Source: Linanthus parryae (Eukaryota; Streptophyta; Magnoliopsida; Ericales; Polemoniaceae). From it: a stretch of DNA of 64,000 bases. How positions within the stretch are numbered: the stretch's first letter is position 1; each line of letters begins with the position of its first letter. The stretch is from positions 46,176,821-46,240,820 of the forward strand of contig JALGPY010000002.1 of NCBI GenBank assembly GCA_023055425.1. The letters run 5' to 3'. Of this stretch, positions 33,477 to 47,180 are shown piece by piece. The translations under genes and the position numbers were made by a program. Under the pieces are notes generated by a model, which saw only the letters and a program-made list of their open reading frames with translations, was not told the origin of the DNA and did no database searches.

Positions 33477-34397
33477 TTGAATGTAATGCCCCTGGTGAAC
33501 CATCACTTGAATTTGTATAATTAGATTGAGACTTTTATGAAAATTTTAAGTATGTATCTTTATGTGAATTTTGAATCTAATTGTAATGCATATTTATTGC
33601 TTATTTGTGGTGTTGTAGTTGGCTTTGGGACAATTTTTTGTCGCAAAAGTACTTTTTAGGGAGGAAATATGTTTTAGGGATGAAAGTAAGTTGTAAAAAG
33701 TTTTTTCAGGGACATTTTTTTGTCGCAAAAGGTACCTCTTAGGGAGGAAATATGTTTTAGAGAGGAAAGTAAGTTGTAAGAAGCTCTGTTAGGGACAACT
33801 TTTTTTTCCTAATATTTACTCTTTATGGAGGAATTTTTTTTTTGGGAGAAAAATAAGTATGCGAAATATCTTTGAAGGACAGAAATTTCGCCGCAAAAAG
33901 TATTTTTTAGGAAGGAAATTTGTTATATATTCGCGACAAAGTACACGATTTGTTGCCAAAAGAGATGCCTTTTGACTTAATATCAAAATTTTGTTCCAAA
34001 AAACTTTCCTGAATGGACTTTTAGCCACAAACTACGCAACAATTATTTTTTTGTCTCAAGATACTTTTGAGGAGGAAAATAAGATATTTAGCTACAAAAA
34101 ATGTTTGTCTCTAAAACACCAATTCCTTGTAGTGTCAGTTAGGAAACTTGCATTTAAACCTGTTATATATGTAACCCACATTCAGGAAGAGATCTAACAA
34201 TCTAATATTACAATATTTCTTTACTAGATTGATTCGAAATCAGTAAAGGAAAAGGATGGACAGAGTACACCGGATTTACACAATAGTTTCTTACACCACC
34301 ACTGCATTTCCAAACTAACTCCATCAGTTAGCTAGCTGGTTACAGTAGTACAATTATGGAATAAGAAATGGAAAACAGAATGTTAAGATTGAAAGCA

Positions 34398-34556
34398 TCA
34401 CCACAATTTATTCTTCTTCCTTGTATACTGCATCTGCTTTTCCAGCTGTGCATAAATTCTGGGTTCATACGCAGTCATTGAGCCAGCGATGATGATGATG
34501 AGAAACATGAGAAAAGAAGCGACACTCAACGTTTTATTTGGGGATGAGCTGCCCAT
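34398..34556 (-). CDS. Candidate small secreted peptide, 52 aa
   Basis: ATG at 34556 to TGA at 34398. An N-terminal MGSSSPNKTLS is followed by a strongly hydrophobic stretch (VASFLMFLIIIIAGS, residues 12-26), a good signal peptide, then a short mature part rich in Gln, Lys and Tyr ending KKNKLW, with no cysteine. A minus-strand TATA box at 34757-34764 lies 200 bp upstream. I do not recognise the family. The signal-peptide part is repeated in inverted orientation at 34632-34703, where it would lie in this gene's 5' untranslated region. No experimental or homology support is available, so it could be a chance ORF. Confidence 0.5.
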   Translation of the reverse strand: MGSSSPNKTLSVASFLMFLIIIIAGSMTAYEPRIYAQLEKQMQYTRKKNKLW

Positions 34557-34703
34557 ATTTGCTGATCAACTTTGAGAGTACTGATGGGAAGATGCAAATC
34601 CTAGTACCAGCAGTTTCGCTTGTTAATCTGGGCTCATCCCTAAAGATGATGCCTGTTGCTTCTTTTCTCATGCTTCTCCTCATCATCATCGCTTTGCTCA
34701 ATG
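34476..34703. repeat. Inverted duplication of a signal-peptide coding segment
   Basis: The left arm 34476-34549 and right arm 34632-34703 are inverted copies sharing blocks such as AGCGATGATGATGA, CATGAGAAAAGAAGC and GGGATGAGC, roughly three quarters identical by eye, around an 82-bp loop. Read on the plus strand, the right arm encodes MMPVASFLMLLLIIIALLNG and a stop, a signal-peptide-like sequence paired with the one in the minus-strand ORF. Confidence 0.85.
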
Positions 34704-34756
34704 GTTGAGCATCTACCTACATAATGATAGCCCAAACAAACAAACGAGAGCCTAGC

Positions 34757-34764
34757 TACTTATA
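34757..34764 (-). promoter_or_regulatory. TATA box for minus-strand transcription
   Basis: On the minus strand GGTGTATAAGTAGC. Transcription from here would pass through both arms of the inverted duplication and then the 52-aa ORF. Confidence 0.5.
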
Positions 34765-34832
34765 CACCCACAACTGTTCGATGGAGTGGATGAATTAATC
34801 AATAAAGACTATTATTATAATTAATTATAATA

Positions 34833-35101
34833 TTCTTTCTCCGTCCCATAATAACGATCTACTTTTTGAATTTTTTAAAATACTTATTATTATTTTTTAC
34901 GTTTGAAAATGGATACATTGATTAAAAATGTCCAGCGGAAAATAATCACCAATACTTAAGTTAGAGATAGAGAAATGAAACATAATTGTGTCAATGTCAT
35001 TACGAAACTCAACTAAGTGTACAATTAATAATTAATGCATGTTTCTTTAAAAATATGGAGTTTCGGGCAATTGTTCACTTATTTTGGAATGGAGGGAGAA
35101 G
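34833..35101. mobile_element. Stowaway-like MITE (Tc1/mariner type)
   Basis: The left end has CTTTCTCCGTCCCATA and the right end TGGAATGGAGGGAGAAG; the CTCCGTCC core is typical of Stowaway MITEs. TA dinucleotides flank it (34831-34832, 35102-35103). It is 269 bp and has no coding content. Confidence 0.8.
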
Positions 35102-35141
35102 TACAATTCAGATCTGATCTGAATTGTACATTTATTTTGGT

Positions 35142-35682
35142 TAGGACTGCAATTCGGGCGGGCTGGTCGGGTTGGCACCCCTGACCGAGCCCGAGCCAGA
35201 ATTCATCGAGGCTGCCCAAGTCCAGCCCAACCCGAGTTAAGAGCATTTTCAGCCCGCCCAAGCCCAAATTCGTACAAATCAATTCGGGTTCGGGCTGAAT
35301 TCGAGCTAATACATTAAACTTAATAATTTTTTTAAAACACGAGAGAATAATAAATTGTTGGTAAAAAGGTAAATTAACTTGTTCAAAAAATAAATTTATG
35401 ATTAAATGCGCTAATAATCAAAAGAAAACAAACATATTCATGTTAGATATGCTACATAGTTCTTCTCAAAATGTAATATTTATAGGTAGTGTTCATGTAA
35501 ATCGGGCGATTCGGGTTAGCCCATCGTTTAATATTTGTGCTCAAGTCCGACCTTAATTGCAATTCGGGCGGAGAATTTTTGTCCAAGCCCGTCCAAATTA
35601 CTAAAACTATGTGTTCGGGCCCTATTTTACTTCGAGCTGGGCTAGGGTTGGTCGGGTTCAACCCGCCCGAGTTGCACCCCTA
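35142..35682. mobile_element. hAT-type MITE, 541 bp
   Basis: Flanked by the perfect 8-bp duplication ATTTTGGT (35134-35141, 35683-35690). The ends are TAGGACTGCAATTCGGGCGG on the left and the complement of TAGGGGTGCAACTCGGGCGG on the right, with CGGGTTGGG-type inverted blocks inside. No transposase. Confidence 0.92.
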
Positions 35683-35690
35683 ATTTTGGT

Positions 35691-36263
35691 TCATTTGAGC
35701 CCCGTTTAATCGAATTCAGAATTTCCTTAAAAAAGAGATCTGATCTGATCTGGTGGCCGAGGGTGTGGTACGTTCATTAATTGCACTAAGGTTATTTATA
35801 ACAACTTCGATGGTTTAAAGACTAATAATGGTAACTCAGATTTGATCTGATGTTGGAATGCGTAATTGATTAATTAATATCGGTCATGGTCAACCAGCTA
35901 TTTGCAATAGTAATTCAATCAACTGCAAGTGAGGAAGAAGATGGTAGTAATTCAATTAGCTTAGTGCAATAGTTTCCCAACCAATGGATCATGTGACTAC
36001 CTTGTCCATGGTTGAATGTGTGAATAAAAACAAAAGTAACCTAATAGTTGCACCATTAGGTCTAAGCGCGTAAGAGAAATCTATTGTTGTTGATATGACG
36101 CTCTTTATAGTATCACGACTACAAGTAAGTGTCGAGTACATACAAACTTTATTTTGTACTATTATTAGATTATTGCAGCTTGCTCTGTTACTGTTTCTTT
36201 AAGTAATAGTATTTCAATACTGGCCACTACTGGATTTGGGTGGAATTGGTGGTTAGAAATGAC
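35691..36263. other. Intergenic, no gene seen
   Basis: AT-rich sequence with a short GATCTGATCTGATCTGG repeat at 35737-35753. No ORF or element ends recognised. Confidence 0.5.
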
Positions 36264-36266
36264 GTA

Positions 36267-37061
36267 GTGCATGTTTGGTATCGTTGATAAATAGATTAAA
36301 ATCAGGCTCTTTTCAACAATCTTGTTTGTTATGCATGCAGATTTTAATCTGATAATCTACAGATTAAAATAATCTCTGTGCAACTGTAGAATCTCCATAA
36401 TTGGAAATTATGCAGCTTAAAATCTCTAAAAAAAAAATTAATATTTTATTTAGGGCATCTCTAACCCAATGGGGGGAGGGGGAGGGGGAAGGAGAAAATT
36501 GTATAAAAGTACGGTTCATGTCCAACCCCATGGGGGGAGGGGGAGGGGGTGCTACGGGGATACATTTTGCCTTGGGTGAGGGATGGTTAGGGGGGATTTC
36601 CCCATGGTCATCCCCTCCCCCTCCCCCTACATGGAATGATTAATTGATTGAATATTTGATAATTTTAAATACACATACTAATATTTTGTGATTATATTAT
36701 GTATTTTATTATTATAATTAATATATGTTTTTTTAAAAATTAATAATGTATTCACGATTGTTGGAAAGTATATTCACGAAAAGTCATCGTTATCTTATTT
36801 TTTTGAAATTTAATCCTTTCAACTAACGAAAGAACTCGTAATCGTTGTTAGGTTCGTTTATTTCAATTTGTTTGTTTTATCGCTCTACTCGTTGTATTTT
36901 TGTATTAGTGTTTAATTTTATTTCTTGTAATTACGACTTTTTTTCGTACTTGTAATCGTTATTTTTTCGAATAAAAGTTTTGTTTGTTAATATTATTTTA
37001 ATTATTGTTATATTATTATAATTGTTATTGTTATTAACATCTTTTTTTTTGTGTATGTCTC

Positions 37062-37093
<32 letters not shown>

Positions 37094-37533
37094 CACATAT
37101 TGGTGAACAATTTTTCATTTACTTTTTTGGTATTAATAATTCACTTTTAAATCATTAAATATATATTAAAAATTAAATTATTGGGTGGGGGGAGGGGAAG
37201 AAATGGGTTGGAGACGATTAGTAGTTTGGCGGAAGGGGAGGGGGAGGGGGAAAATGGTGGGCCCGTGGGGGGAGGGGGAGGGGGAGGTGAGGGGAGGGGA
37301 AAAAAGCAATGGGTTGGAGATGCTCTTACATTAGCATAATCACAGTTTAGTTATAAATATGTGTATTCAATTACTTGACTTTAGAGCTCTTTAAATTTTG
37401 TCAAAGGAAACAAGTTAGTGGTCTATAATTTCAGCTCATATCAAACAGATTGTGATTATCAGTTAAGTTGAATTTTTTATTCAGATTATTTTCAGCTGAT
37501 TATTGAGATTTTCAGCTAGTATCAAACGTGCTC
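36267..37533. mobile_element. MITE with another MITE nested inside
   Basis: The outer ends are GTGCATGTTTGGTATC and the complement of GAGCACGTTTGATACT, with subterminal ATTAAAATC, TAATCTG and CAGATTA-type inverted blocks. A possible 3-bp duplication GTA flanks it (36264-36266, 37534-37536). Without the inner insertion (36453-37325) it is about 390 bp. The superfamily is uncertain. Confidence 0.65.
36453..37325. mobile_element. PIF/Harbinger-like MITE rich in G-tracts
   Basis: TSD TTA (36450-36452, 37326-37328) with ends GGGCATCTCTAACCCAA and the complement of GAGCATCTCCAACCCATT, a common Tourist-like form. It carries many runs of GGGGGAGGGGG: 36469-36490, 36528-36549, 37178-37198, 37230-37250 and 37266-37300, and the complementary C-runs at 36610-36627. 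A GT microsatellite lies at 37063-37085. No coding content. Confidence 0.85.
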
Positions 37534-37608
37534 GTACTATTTAAAAGTTACTTTTCACTGACTTCTTTTGCACACTTTCTTGTGGTAGTGGTTCCAAAAA
37601 GACATGTT

Positions 37609-37704
37609 GCAAATATGTGCTAGATCAGTGGTAGAGCGTTTGAAGACATTGCATGATGTCCCGAAGTTGAATCCGGATATAAGATGTAATTCTAAAAAAA
37701 AGTC
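37609..37704 (+). mobile_element. tRNA-derived SINE with 15-bp target duplication
   Basis: Flanked by CCAAAAAGACATGTT (37594-37608 and 37705-37719). The A-box-like TAGATCAGTGGTAGAGCG and a degraded B box (GTCCCGAAGTTGAATCC) match the layout of the SINE at 20994, so both belong to one family; this copy is more diverged. It ends in an A-rich tail. Confidence 0.85.
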
Positions 37705-37739
37705 CCAAAAAGACATGTTACTCTCTAGTATTTAATTAC

Positions 37740-38376
37740 TTCATTTGTCTCATTTTATAATCAGACTTTTCGGCAACCAATTTGACTAGGTAATATTAGT
37801 AGTAGAAAAGACAAGAAGTTGTTAAATGTTTTCATAGTGTCAAAGCTTTGCAGTGAATCAGTTGTAGTCATGAACATAGCGAATGTAAAGAGAGATTCAA
37901 CATAAAAGTCCAATACGAATAAATGAGAATCTAGAGAGTGGTTTTTTCTCCCTTCCCTTCCCCGTCTCCCTCCTCCCCTTGCCGTGTTTTCATTTTGCAT
38001 GTATGCATTTGGACAAGCATGAAGCATCACACTCTCAACATTGTCAAGAAGATTACCAAGCCCTTGCTTCTGATCTTGGAAGCTCCCACTACCCTCCCTC
38101 CCAACTGGTTCTAGCTCTCTGTGATTCACCCCCACCCCCTCTCTACCACCTTCAAACCCCCTACATTGTAAATTGTGTTTGCAAAGCCTCCACCACCCTC
38201 AATCCCAAATCGACTTCCCAAACCAACCTCTCAAACCTTCTCAATAGGGCCAGTTACCCCGACTTTTCTAAGTGTATGGATGCTTGCAGACCTTCACCTC
38301 TCTGGAATAATGAGGATGAGAAACTGTTGGATGGCCCTGCTTCTTCTATTTTAACCAAGCTTCTTCTATTGTCAAT
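37740..38376 (+). other. Possible gene fragment, unrecognised
   Basis: From 37990 the sequence is pyrimidine-rich and CCC/CTC-laden like a plant 5' untranslated region, then offers an ATG at 38276 (MDACRPSPLWNNEDEKLLDG and on) whose frame runs into the MITE at 38377 and stops at 38392. Composition is protein-like, but I cannot name a family. It may be the first exon of a gene truncated by the MITE. Confidence 0.3.
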
Positions 38377-38967
38377 GGGGCTGTTTGGATAACTAGGTTG
38401 GGGTGGTTGGGTTAACAAAATTAGTGTAGTGTTTGGATAGGAAGGTTATGTTTGAAAATGAGCAGGGCACCGCCTACTATTCACCCGGACACCGCCCACT
38501 ATTTCTCTCTCCCCAATCTCTACCCGGGCACCGGTATTATTTTCCATCCACCGGCTGTTTTATTTTTTTGCTTCACGTGACTTATGTTACTCCCATCTAA
38601 TTTCTCACTCTCTCCCTCACACGCTCTCTCTCTCTCTCTCTCCCTCACACCCACTTCCTCTCTCTCTCCTTCTCTAAACCGCACAACTCTCTCACCCACT
38701 CCCTCTCTCTCCTTCTCTAAGCCGGGCACCGGCCATTTTTGCCGTCCACCGCTCATCATCCTTTACTCTCACGCCATCATTACCTCTCTCTCTCTCTCAC
38801 TCTGTCACACTCTTCTCCATCTACCCGGACACCGCATGTTTGTGCCGGGCACCGGCTGCTTTATCCCGGTCACCGCCGTAAATAAGCCATCCACCGGTGA
38901 TTTCTACAACTACAAACAAGTTGGGTTTGGTTAGAAGTTAACCAAACTGGAGTATCCAAACGAGCCC
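38377..38967. mobile_element. MITE with GGGCTGTTTGGATA ends
   Basis: The left end is GGGGCTGTTTGGATAACTA, the right end GTATCCAAACGAGCCC, and a possible AAT duplication flanks it (38374-38376, 38968-38970). About nine copies of an ACCCGGGCACCGG-like motif are scattered inside between CT-rich blocks. No coding content; superfamily uncertain. Confidence 0.75.
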
Positions 38968-38996
38968 AATAATAAGTAAAGCATGAATTGTGTTTC

Positions 38997-39529
38997 TAGG
39001 GATGGCAATATGGTCCGATCCGATCTGAGATCCGAGCAATCCGAGCCGAATGGATCGGATTTGGATCCGGAAAGCTAGATCCGATCGGATTTGGATCTGG
39101 ATTTGGATCTGAGGGCAGATCCACCGGATTCCGACCCGATCCGATACGACGCATATGTGTGCTTTACAAATGTACTTATATTACCTCCCTACTTACATTT
39201 TTATGAGGAATACAATAGTCACTCCAACCTACAAAGCTATTTCTTTTGTGTTTTAGGTTTCATAGCGTATGAAATAGTGTTAATTTTTTATGTTATTTTT
39301 TGCATTTTATTGCAAATCCGAATTGGATTTGATCCGTATCCGATCCAACCACGTACTATATGAATTTACGGATCAGATTTGGATCTCCTGAACCAAACCC
39401 GATCCGATCTGATCCGAATCCTGTGACAATCCGAACAGGTCTAGATCGGATCTGAATCTCATTTTTCCTTGTCGGATCTGGATCGGGAAGGGCATGACCC
39501 GATCCGGATCCGACCCGTTGCCATCCCTA
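38997..39529. mobile_element. hAT-like MITE with TAGGGATGGCAA ends
   Basis: Left TAGGGATGGCAATATGG, right CCCGTTGCCATCCCTA, a classic plant hAT end. The 8-bp flanks TGTGTTTC and CATGTTCC match only in part. The interior is built of GATCCGATC/GGATCGGAT-like blocks on both sides. 533 bp. Confidence 0.8.
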
Positions 39530-40916
39530 CATGTTCCTTTCAATTAACCCCTCCTCTTACCTGAAAAGGTCAAGATTCTTGGTAAGCATGCCAACATCCA
39601 ACTCCCCATCAATGCATGAAGTTTTTCCCTTAAAGAAACTATAAACATTGGACGAAGTAACTGAGAAAGAAGAAAATTAACGTCTCTTTCGCAATAGGAT
39701 CACATGCATTCTTGATACTCGAAATCTTCCACATATTGTGGATCATTGACCGGAGGCAAAAGCTTGACTGTGCTAGACAGCCATATATTTCGATTAAAAA
39801 TGTTCTCTTTCATTTACTAGTAAATGAGTTGCTATTTTATAATATCTTTTAGGGTAGCCATTTTATTTTTATTTTTTTTGAAATATGGGGTAGCCATTTT
39901 ATAATTTACTGTAGTCGAACTAAAATGAAAATTGTTAATTTTCTTTTTTTTTTGAGGAAAAAAAATTGTTAATTTTCTTGTTTGTTGTGTTTTGAGAGAA
40001 GTAAGGAAAGGAGAGACTTGTTAGTTGCTACATCTATATATTAAAGTAAGTTAAACTAAAATGACAAACTAACTATGGTCAACTGCGAAAATATCTTAAT
40101 GTTGACTAATCTTAATAATTAGGGGATTGTCCGTGCCCGAGGGCACTACCCAAAATACACGTTTCATAATTGATTTTATTGGAAGAGAAGATGAAAATGG
40201 TGTCTCTGATAATTCTATATGATATTCATCAAGTCATGTTCTTACACACTTTTGATAATTACGTTAATTAATTCGAGAGAGATGGTCAATTTTCAAGTAG
40301 TGGGTAGTTAAGTAATGAGTAGTTAAGTGGGTGGTATGTGAGATCTAAGGACTGTGACTGATTTATTTAATCTAAATGCTGAAAATTCATAAGTTAGTTA
40401 AACCATACTGTTTTATAGAATAGATAATTACAAATTTTGATAAGTAAATTATGGAATGAGACTGAAGAAATAATTTCATTTTCTTGGAGGGGACTCGGGA
40501 ATATTTATCTCAGTCTAAGACTGTTTCTTCTGAATCTTCTCAATTGATTTTATGGATTTGACCCAATGATTTATGTACCGAAATTCGGTAACCTTTACGT
40601 GGTGTTCATGTAAAATTATCGAACTCTTGCATCATTACTAGGTCAAGTAGATCAAAGTGATGAGCTACACTGAGAAATATATGAGAAACGGGGACAGACA
40701 AACCTAAATTCAGGAACCGTTTTGCAAAACCATGAGCTAGCTGGTTTTCCGTTGCCGACGTGGGACAGGTGGCAAGCATAGAAAGCAAACATAACCTCGG
40801 CGCACTGCTCAAGAAGACGGTCCATTTCCAAGTGTCTCCGTCTCTATTCTCCACCAAGGAGGCGAAACTACGCATTTAGTGAGGTTAGGATTCTTACGGA
40901 TTTTATTTTATGTTTA
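39530..40916. other. Intergenic, no confident gene
   Basis: Mostly AT-rich. A minus-strand frame at 40606-40875 contains ENQLAHGFAKRFLNLG, which faintly resembles the AHxLA block of LINE RNase H domains. No poly(A) end or other LINE block was found, so it is left unassigned. Confidence 0.35.
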
Positions 40917-41035
40917 TCCAGACAACGATCCACAGTATGTGGCGGCCTTCAAGTATGCATGTGACCCTATCAAGATGAAGTTGTAAAATATTAGTAATCC
41001 ATATATAAGTGAATCTTATTTTTTTTGTTTCATAA

Positions 41036-41274
41036 GGGGCTTGTTTGGAAGCAGATGCAAATCTAAGTTATTTTCTACTAACTTTTTTGTCCGGAAAGGA
41101 TTTGCAGGGCACGAGAATTGACAGTGCACTGACCCAAGGTTATTATTACTAATGAAAATAATAATAATAATAGGCACCAAGACACCAGAGGTACCCTCCG
41201 GACACCGGTTGTTAAGAAAACAAAATGAAGTAAACTTTTGTTGAATTTTCAAAACAGGTGTTCCCAAACAAGCA
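41036..41274. mobile_element. MITE in the DEFL2 promoter
   Basis: Comparison with the DEFL1 promoter shows an extra segment here, bounded by GGGCTTGTTTGGAAGC and TTCCCAAACAAGCAC, inverted copies of each other. Flanking AGATATCTTGG and AATCTTATTTTTTT match DEFL1 (19290-19332), so this is an insertion into the duplicated promoter. It contains an AAT microsatellite. The TSD is not clear. Confidence 0.75.
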
Positions 41275-41363
41275 CAAATAGATATCTTGGCTATGAAAAA
41301 GATAACCTTTTATTGCTCTCGTTGTCATAAGCAGATATACTAATAAAAAAATGAAACCGACCC

Positions 41364-41370
41364 TATAAGT
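41364..41370 (+). promoter_or_regulatory. TATA box of DEFL2
   Basis: TATAAGT lies 91 bp before the ATG, at the place of TATAAATA upstream of DEFL1, with shared GCACAACC and TTAGTTAAACCA blocks following. Confidence 0.7.
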
Positions 41371-41454
41371 ACCGTTAAAGGGTGAATCATGTTTCCGCAC
41401 AACCGTATCAACCATTTACCCATCCTTAGTTAAACCACAAACAGATTTAGAAAC

Positions 41455-41918
41455 ATGGCGAAGATGAACAGCTGCAGATCAACTACTAGCGGCAGCGGAT
41501 CTCCCAAACCATTGTTCCTTGCTTTGTGTCTGATGTTTTTCATCATGGTGGGCTCTATCGGTGAGGAGCTCGCTCTCATTTTATTTTGAATGCATTTCTC
41601 TGTATACTTGCAACTATTTTTTCTGATTTTTTAATTTTGTAGTAATTCTAAATGGCCTAATTTTAAGGGCTAGCTAGCTAATTCCTTATAAATTCTTTTG
41701 CAGGAAAAACTGATGCAGAATGCGTCGGAAAATGGAGCTTTCGCGGTCTGTGTGCGTCGCCGAGAGGTGGCTATAGAGCTTGTGTCGAAATGTGCTTAAA
41801 TTCCGGACAAAACCTTGCGGAGTGCGTCGGATCCGATTGCCGATGTTCTTACTGTTCTAGAAAATCAAGTCAGCCGAAGCAAGAATTAATAGAGAATGGT
41901 AGAACTGATAGTTATTAA
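41455..41918 (+). CDS. Defensin-like secreted cysteine-rich peptide (DEFL2)
   Basis: Exons 41455-41560 and 41704-41918 with a 143-bp phase-1 intron (GTGAGGAG donor, TTTTGCAG acceptor, both as in DEFL1), encoding 106 residues. A hydrophobic signal segment at about residues 19-36 follows a Ser-rich N-terminus. The mature part has eight cysteines with exactly the DEFL1 spacing, C-x9-C-x9-C-x3-C-x9-C-x4-C-x-C-x2-C, plus a polar C-terminal extension of about 20 residues. Residues between cysteines differ widely from DEFL1 while signal peptide and gene structure are conserved, the usual pattern of rapidly evolving defensin-like families. The stop is followed by unrelated inserted sequence (about 41930-42055) before 3' homology to DEFL1 resumes. 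Confidence 0.88.
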
Positions 41919-42079
41919 TTTCAGGGGGCAAGATAGTATATTTCGTAATGGATATTCATTAAAAATCTAGAAAATTAGTGGTGGTAGTGGTAATTTTCAA
42001 AACTAAGGGGCGGGGGTAACTACCACCCCTTGCCCTCGCATGGCTCCGCCGCTGTGTAGTATGAATGTTTCCTCTTACA

Positions 42080-42180
42080 TTTGAGTATGCGGGGATTTAT
42101 GAATTTGCAGTTTTTAAGGAATTAGTAATTGTTGGGTTTTACGAATTTGCAGCTTTTAAGGAATTAGTAATTGTTTTATG
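42080..42180 (+). repeat. Tandem duplication in the DEFL2 3' flank
   Basis: A block of about 42 bp around GAATTTGCAG and AAGGAATTAGTAATTGTT occurs twice in a row. DEFL1 has a single diverged copy. Confidence 0.7.
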
Positions 42181-42461
42181 AACTTGTTGATCTCAAAAGT
42201 TAAGAGTGTTTTATGTCCTTACACGTATAAAAATCACTGAAATAGATGATAGATAAACAAACAAGAACATCGATTTCCAGTTTCGGCAATTCCATTTCGT
42301 GATTTCTTGGTTGTAATTAAGCATTGCCGCAGCGAGGTTAAATTGGTCGGATTCTAAATAATCGATGGTGATTTATTGTTTTTATGAAGTTAATTCAAAT
42401 GTAATTTGAGGGGTTTGCAATTTTATGGGGTTGTGTTGGGTTTGTTGGTAGATATGTAGTT

Positions 42462-42500
<39 letters not shown>

Positions 42501-42524
42501 AGAATCAAAGATTATATAGAACCC

Positions 42525-42763
42525 TCAAGGAGGAGGAGAACTGGAAATTACATCGCCTATCATAATAGTTCTAAGCCAATTTGGTGGGGAATCAGACCAA
42601 AAAACATCATCTGGATTTTTCTTTCTAAAATCTGCTAAATGATGAGCCGCCTTGTTGCCATTTCGCTTGATGAAGGCAAATTGAAAATTGCTAAAATTGC
42701 TAACAGTACTTAAGGCATCAAAGATTTCGTCTATAACATCTTCAACTTCAGTAATGTCCTGGT
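42525..42763 (-). pseudogene. LINE RNase H, C-terminal piece
   Basis: Reads HQDITEVEDVIDEIFDAL, FAFIKRNGNKAAHHLADF and PPNWLRTIM, the end of a plant LINE RNase H domain (NxAAHxLA motif), to a stop at 42525. The first half of the domain is absent at the junction with the right-hand LINE part (48470), so LINE sequence was lost there. Confidence 0.85.
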
Positions 42764-46571
<3,808 letters not shown>

Positions 46572-46573
46572 GC

Positions 46574-46586
46574 TGGTATCAGAGCC
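46574..46586 (+). promoter_or_regulatory. Primer-binding site of the Tekay-like element
   Basis: TGGTATCAGAGCC, initiator tRNA-Met type, two bases after the left LTR end. Its position 290 bp before the next LTR shows that the coding interior was deleted. Confidence 0.85.
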
Positions 46587-46861
46587 GACTGTTCTAAGTT
46601 AGTACGACCCTTCGGTTTCAACTAAAAAGAGTTTTCAAAAATTAAAATGAATATAGGCGAAACTAAAACCGGTAGTAAAATTGAACAAGCTGGGTTTGCG
46701 GGTTAGCTTATGCTAGGTGTGCTGTTGTGAGTCCTATTAGCTGAATTGCTATTTGATGTGATTATTTGTGATGCTTGCTTAGCTTTATCTGTCGAGACAC
46801 GATTGACTTTAGAACGTTTCCGAGACTTAGCGACCTTAGCTTCGAGGACGAAGCTTTCTTT

Positions 46862-46876
46862 AAGGGGGGAAGGAGG
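46862..46876 (+). promoter_or_regulatory. Polypurine tract of the Tekay-like element
   Basis: AAGGGGGGAAGGAGG directly precedes TAACACCCCG, the start of the right LTR, whose expected first bases TG are changed to GG. Confidence 0.8.
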
Positions 46877-47117
46877 TAACACCCCGTACTTTCTGAATAT
46901 TTTTGACGTATTTTTCGTAAAGTTTAATAAGTTATTTTCAAAATGTTATAGTTTGGGGAGGTAGATGTAATTTTAGATAATAATATATAGATGTTATTGG
47001 GGGTATATTTTGTCTTTTACGAAACATGTAGTATTTAATACTTGTATTTTATCTTTATACTATACGTATTGTTATGTCGTATTTATACTCTACCTATACG
47101 TATACTATACTTTACAC

Positions 47118-47180
<63 letters not shown>

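Larger units (their letters stand above)
29830..34134. mobile_element. Complete non-autonomous CACTA element, 4305 bp, with captured gene pieces
   Basis: The ends are CACTACAAGGAATT at 29830 and its complement AATTCCTTGTAGTG at 34121-34134. The terminal inverted repeats run for 31 bp with two mismatches. The 3-bp target duplication TCA flanks it (29827-29829, 34135-34137). Subterminal regions carry repeated TTGTCGCAAAAAGTAC- and TTAGGGAGGAAA-type motifs on both sides (29870-30110, 33630-34080). Inside are a coiled-coil transposase-like exon (31043-31373) and spliced fragments of an importin-beta gene (32816-33476). No complete transposase is present. Confidence 0.93.

Noticed and set aside
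37617..37680. Possible tRNA gene
   Set aside because: Same SINE family with a degraded B box and a 15-bp TSD.
40606..40875. LINE RNase H-like frame
   Set aside because: Only one weak AHxxA-like block; no LINE tail, TSD or upstream RT.
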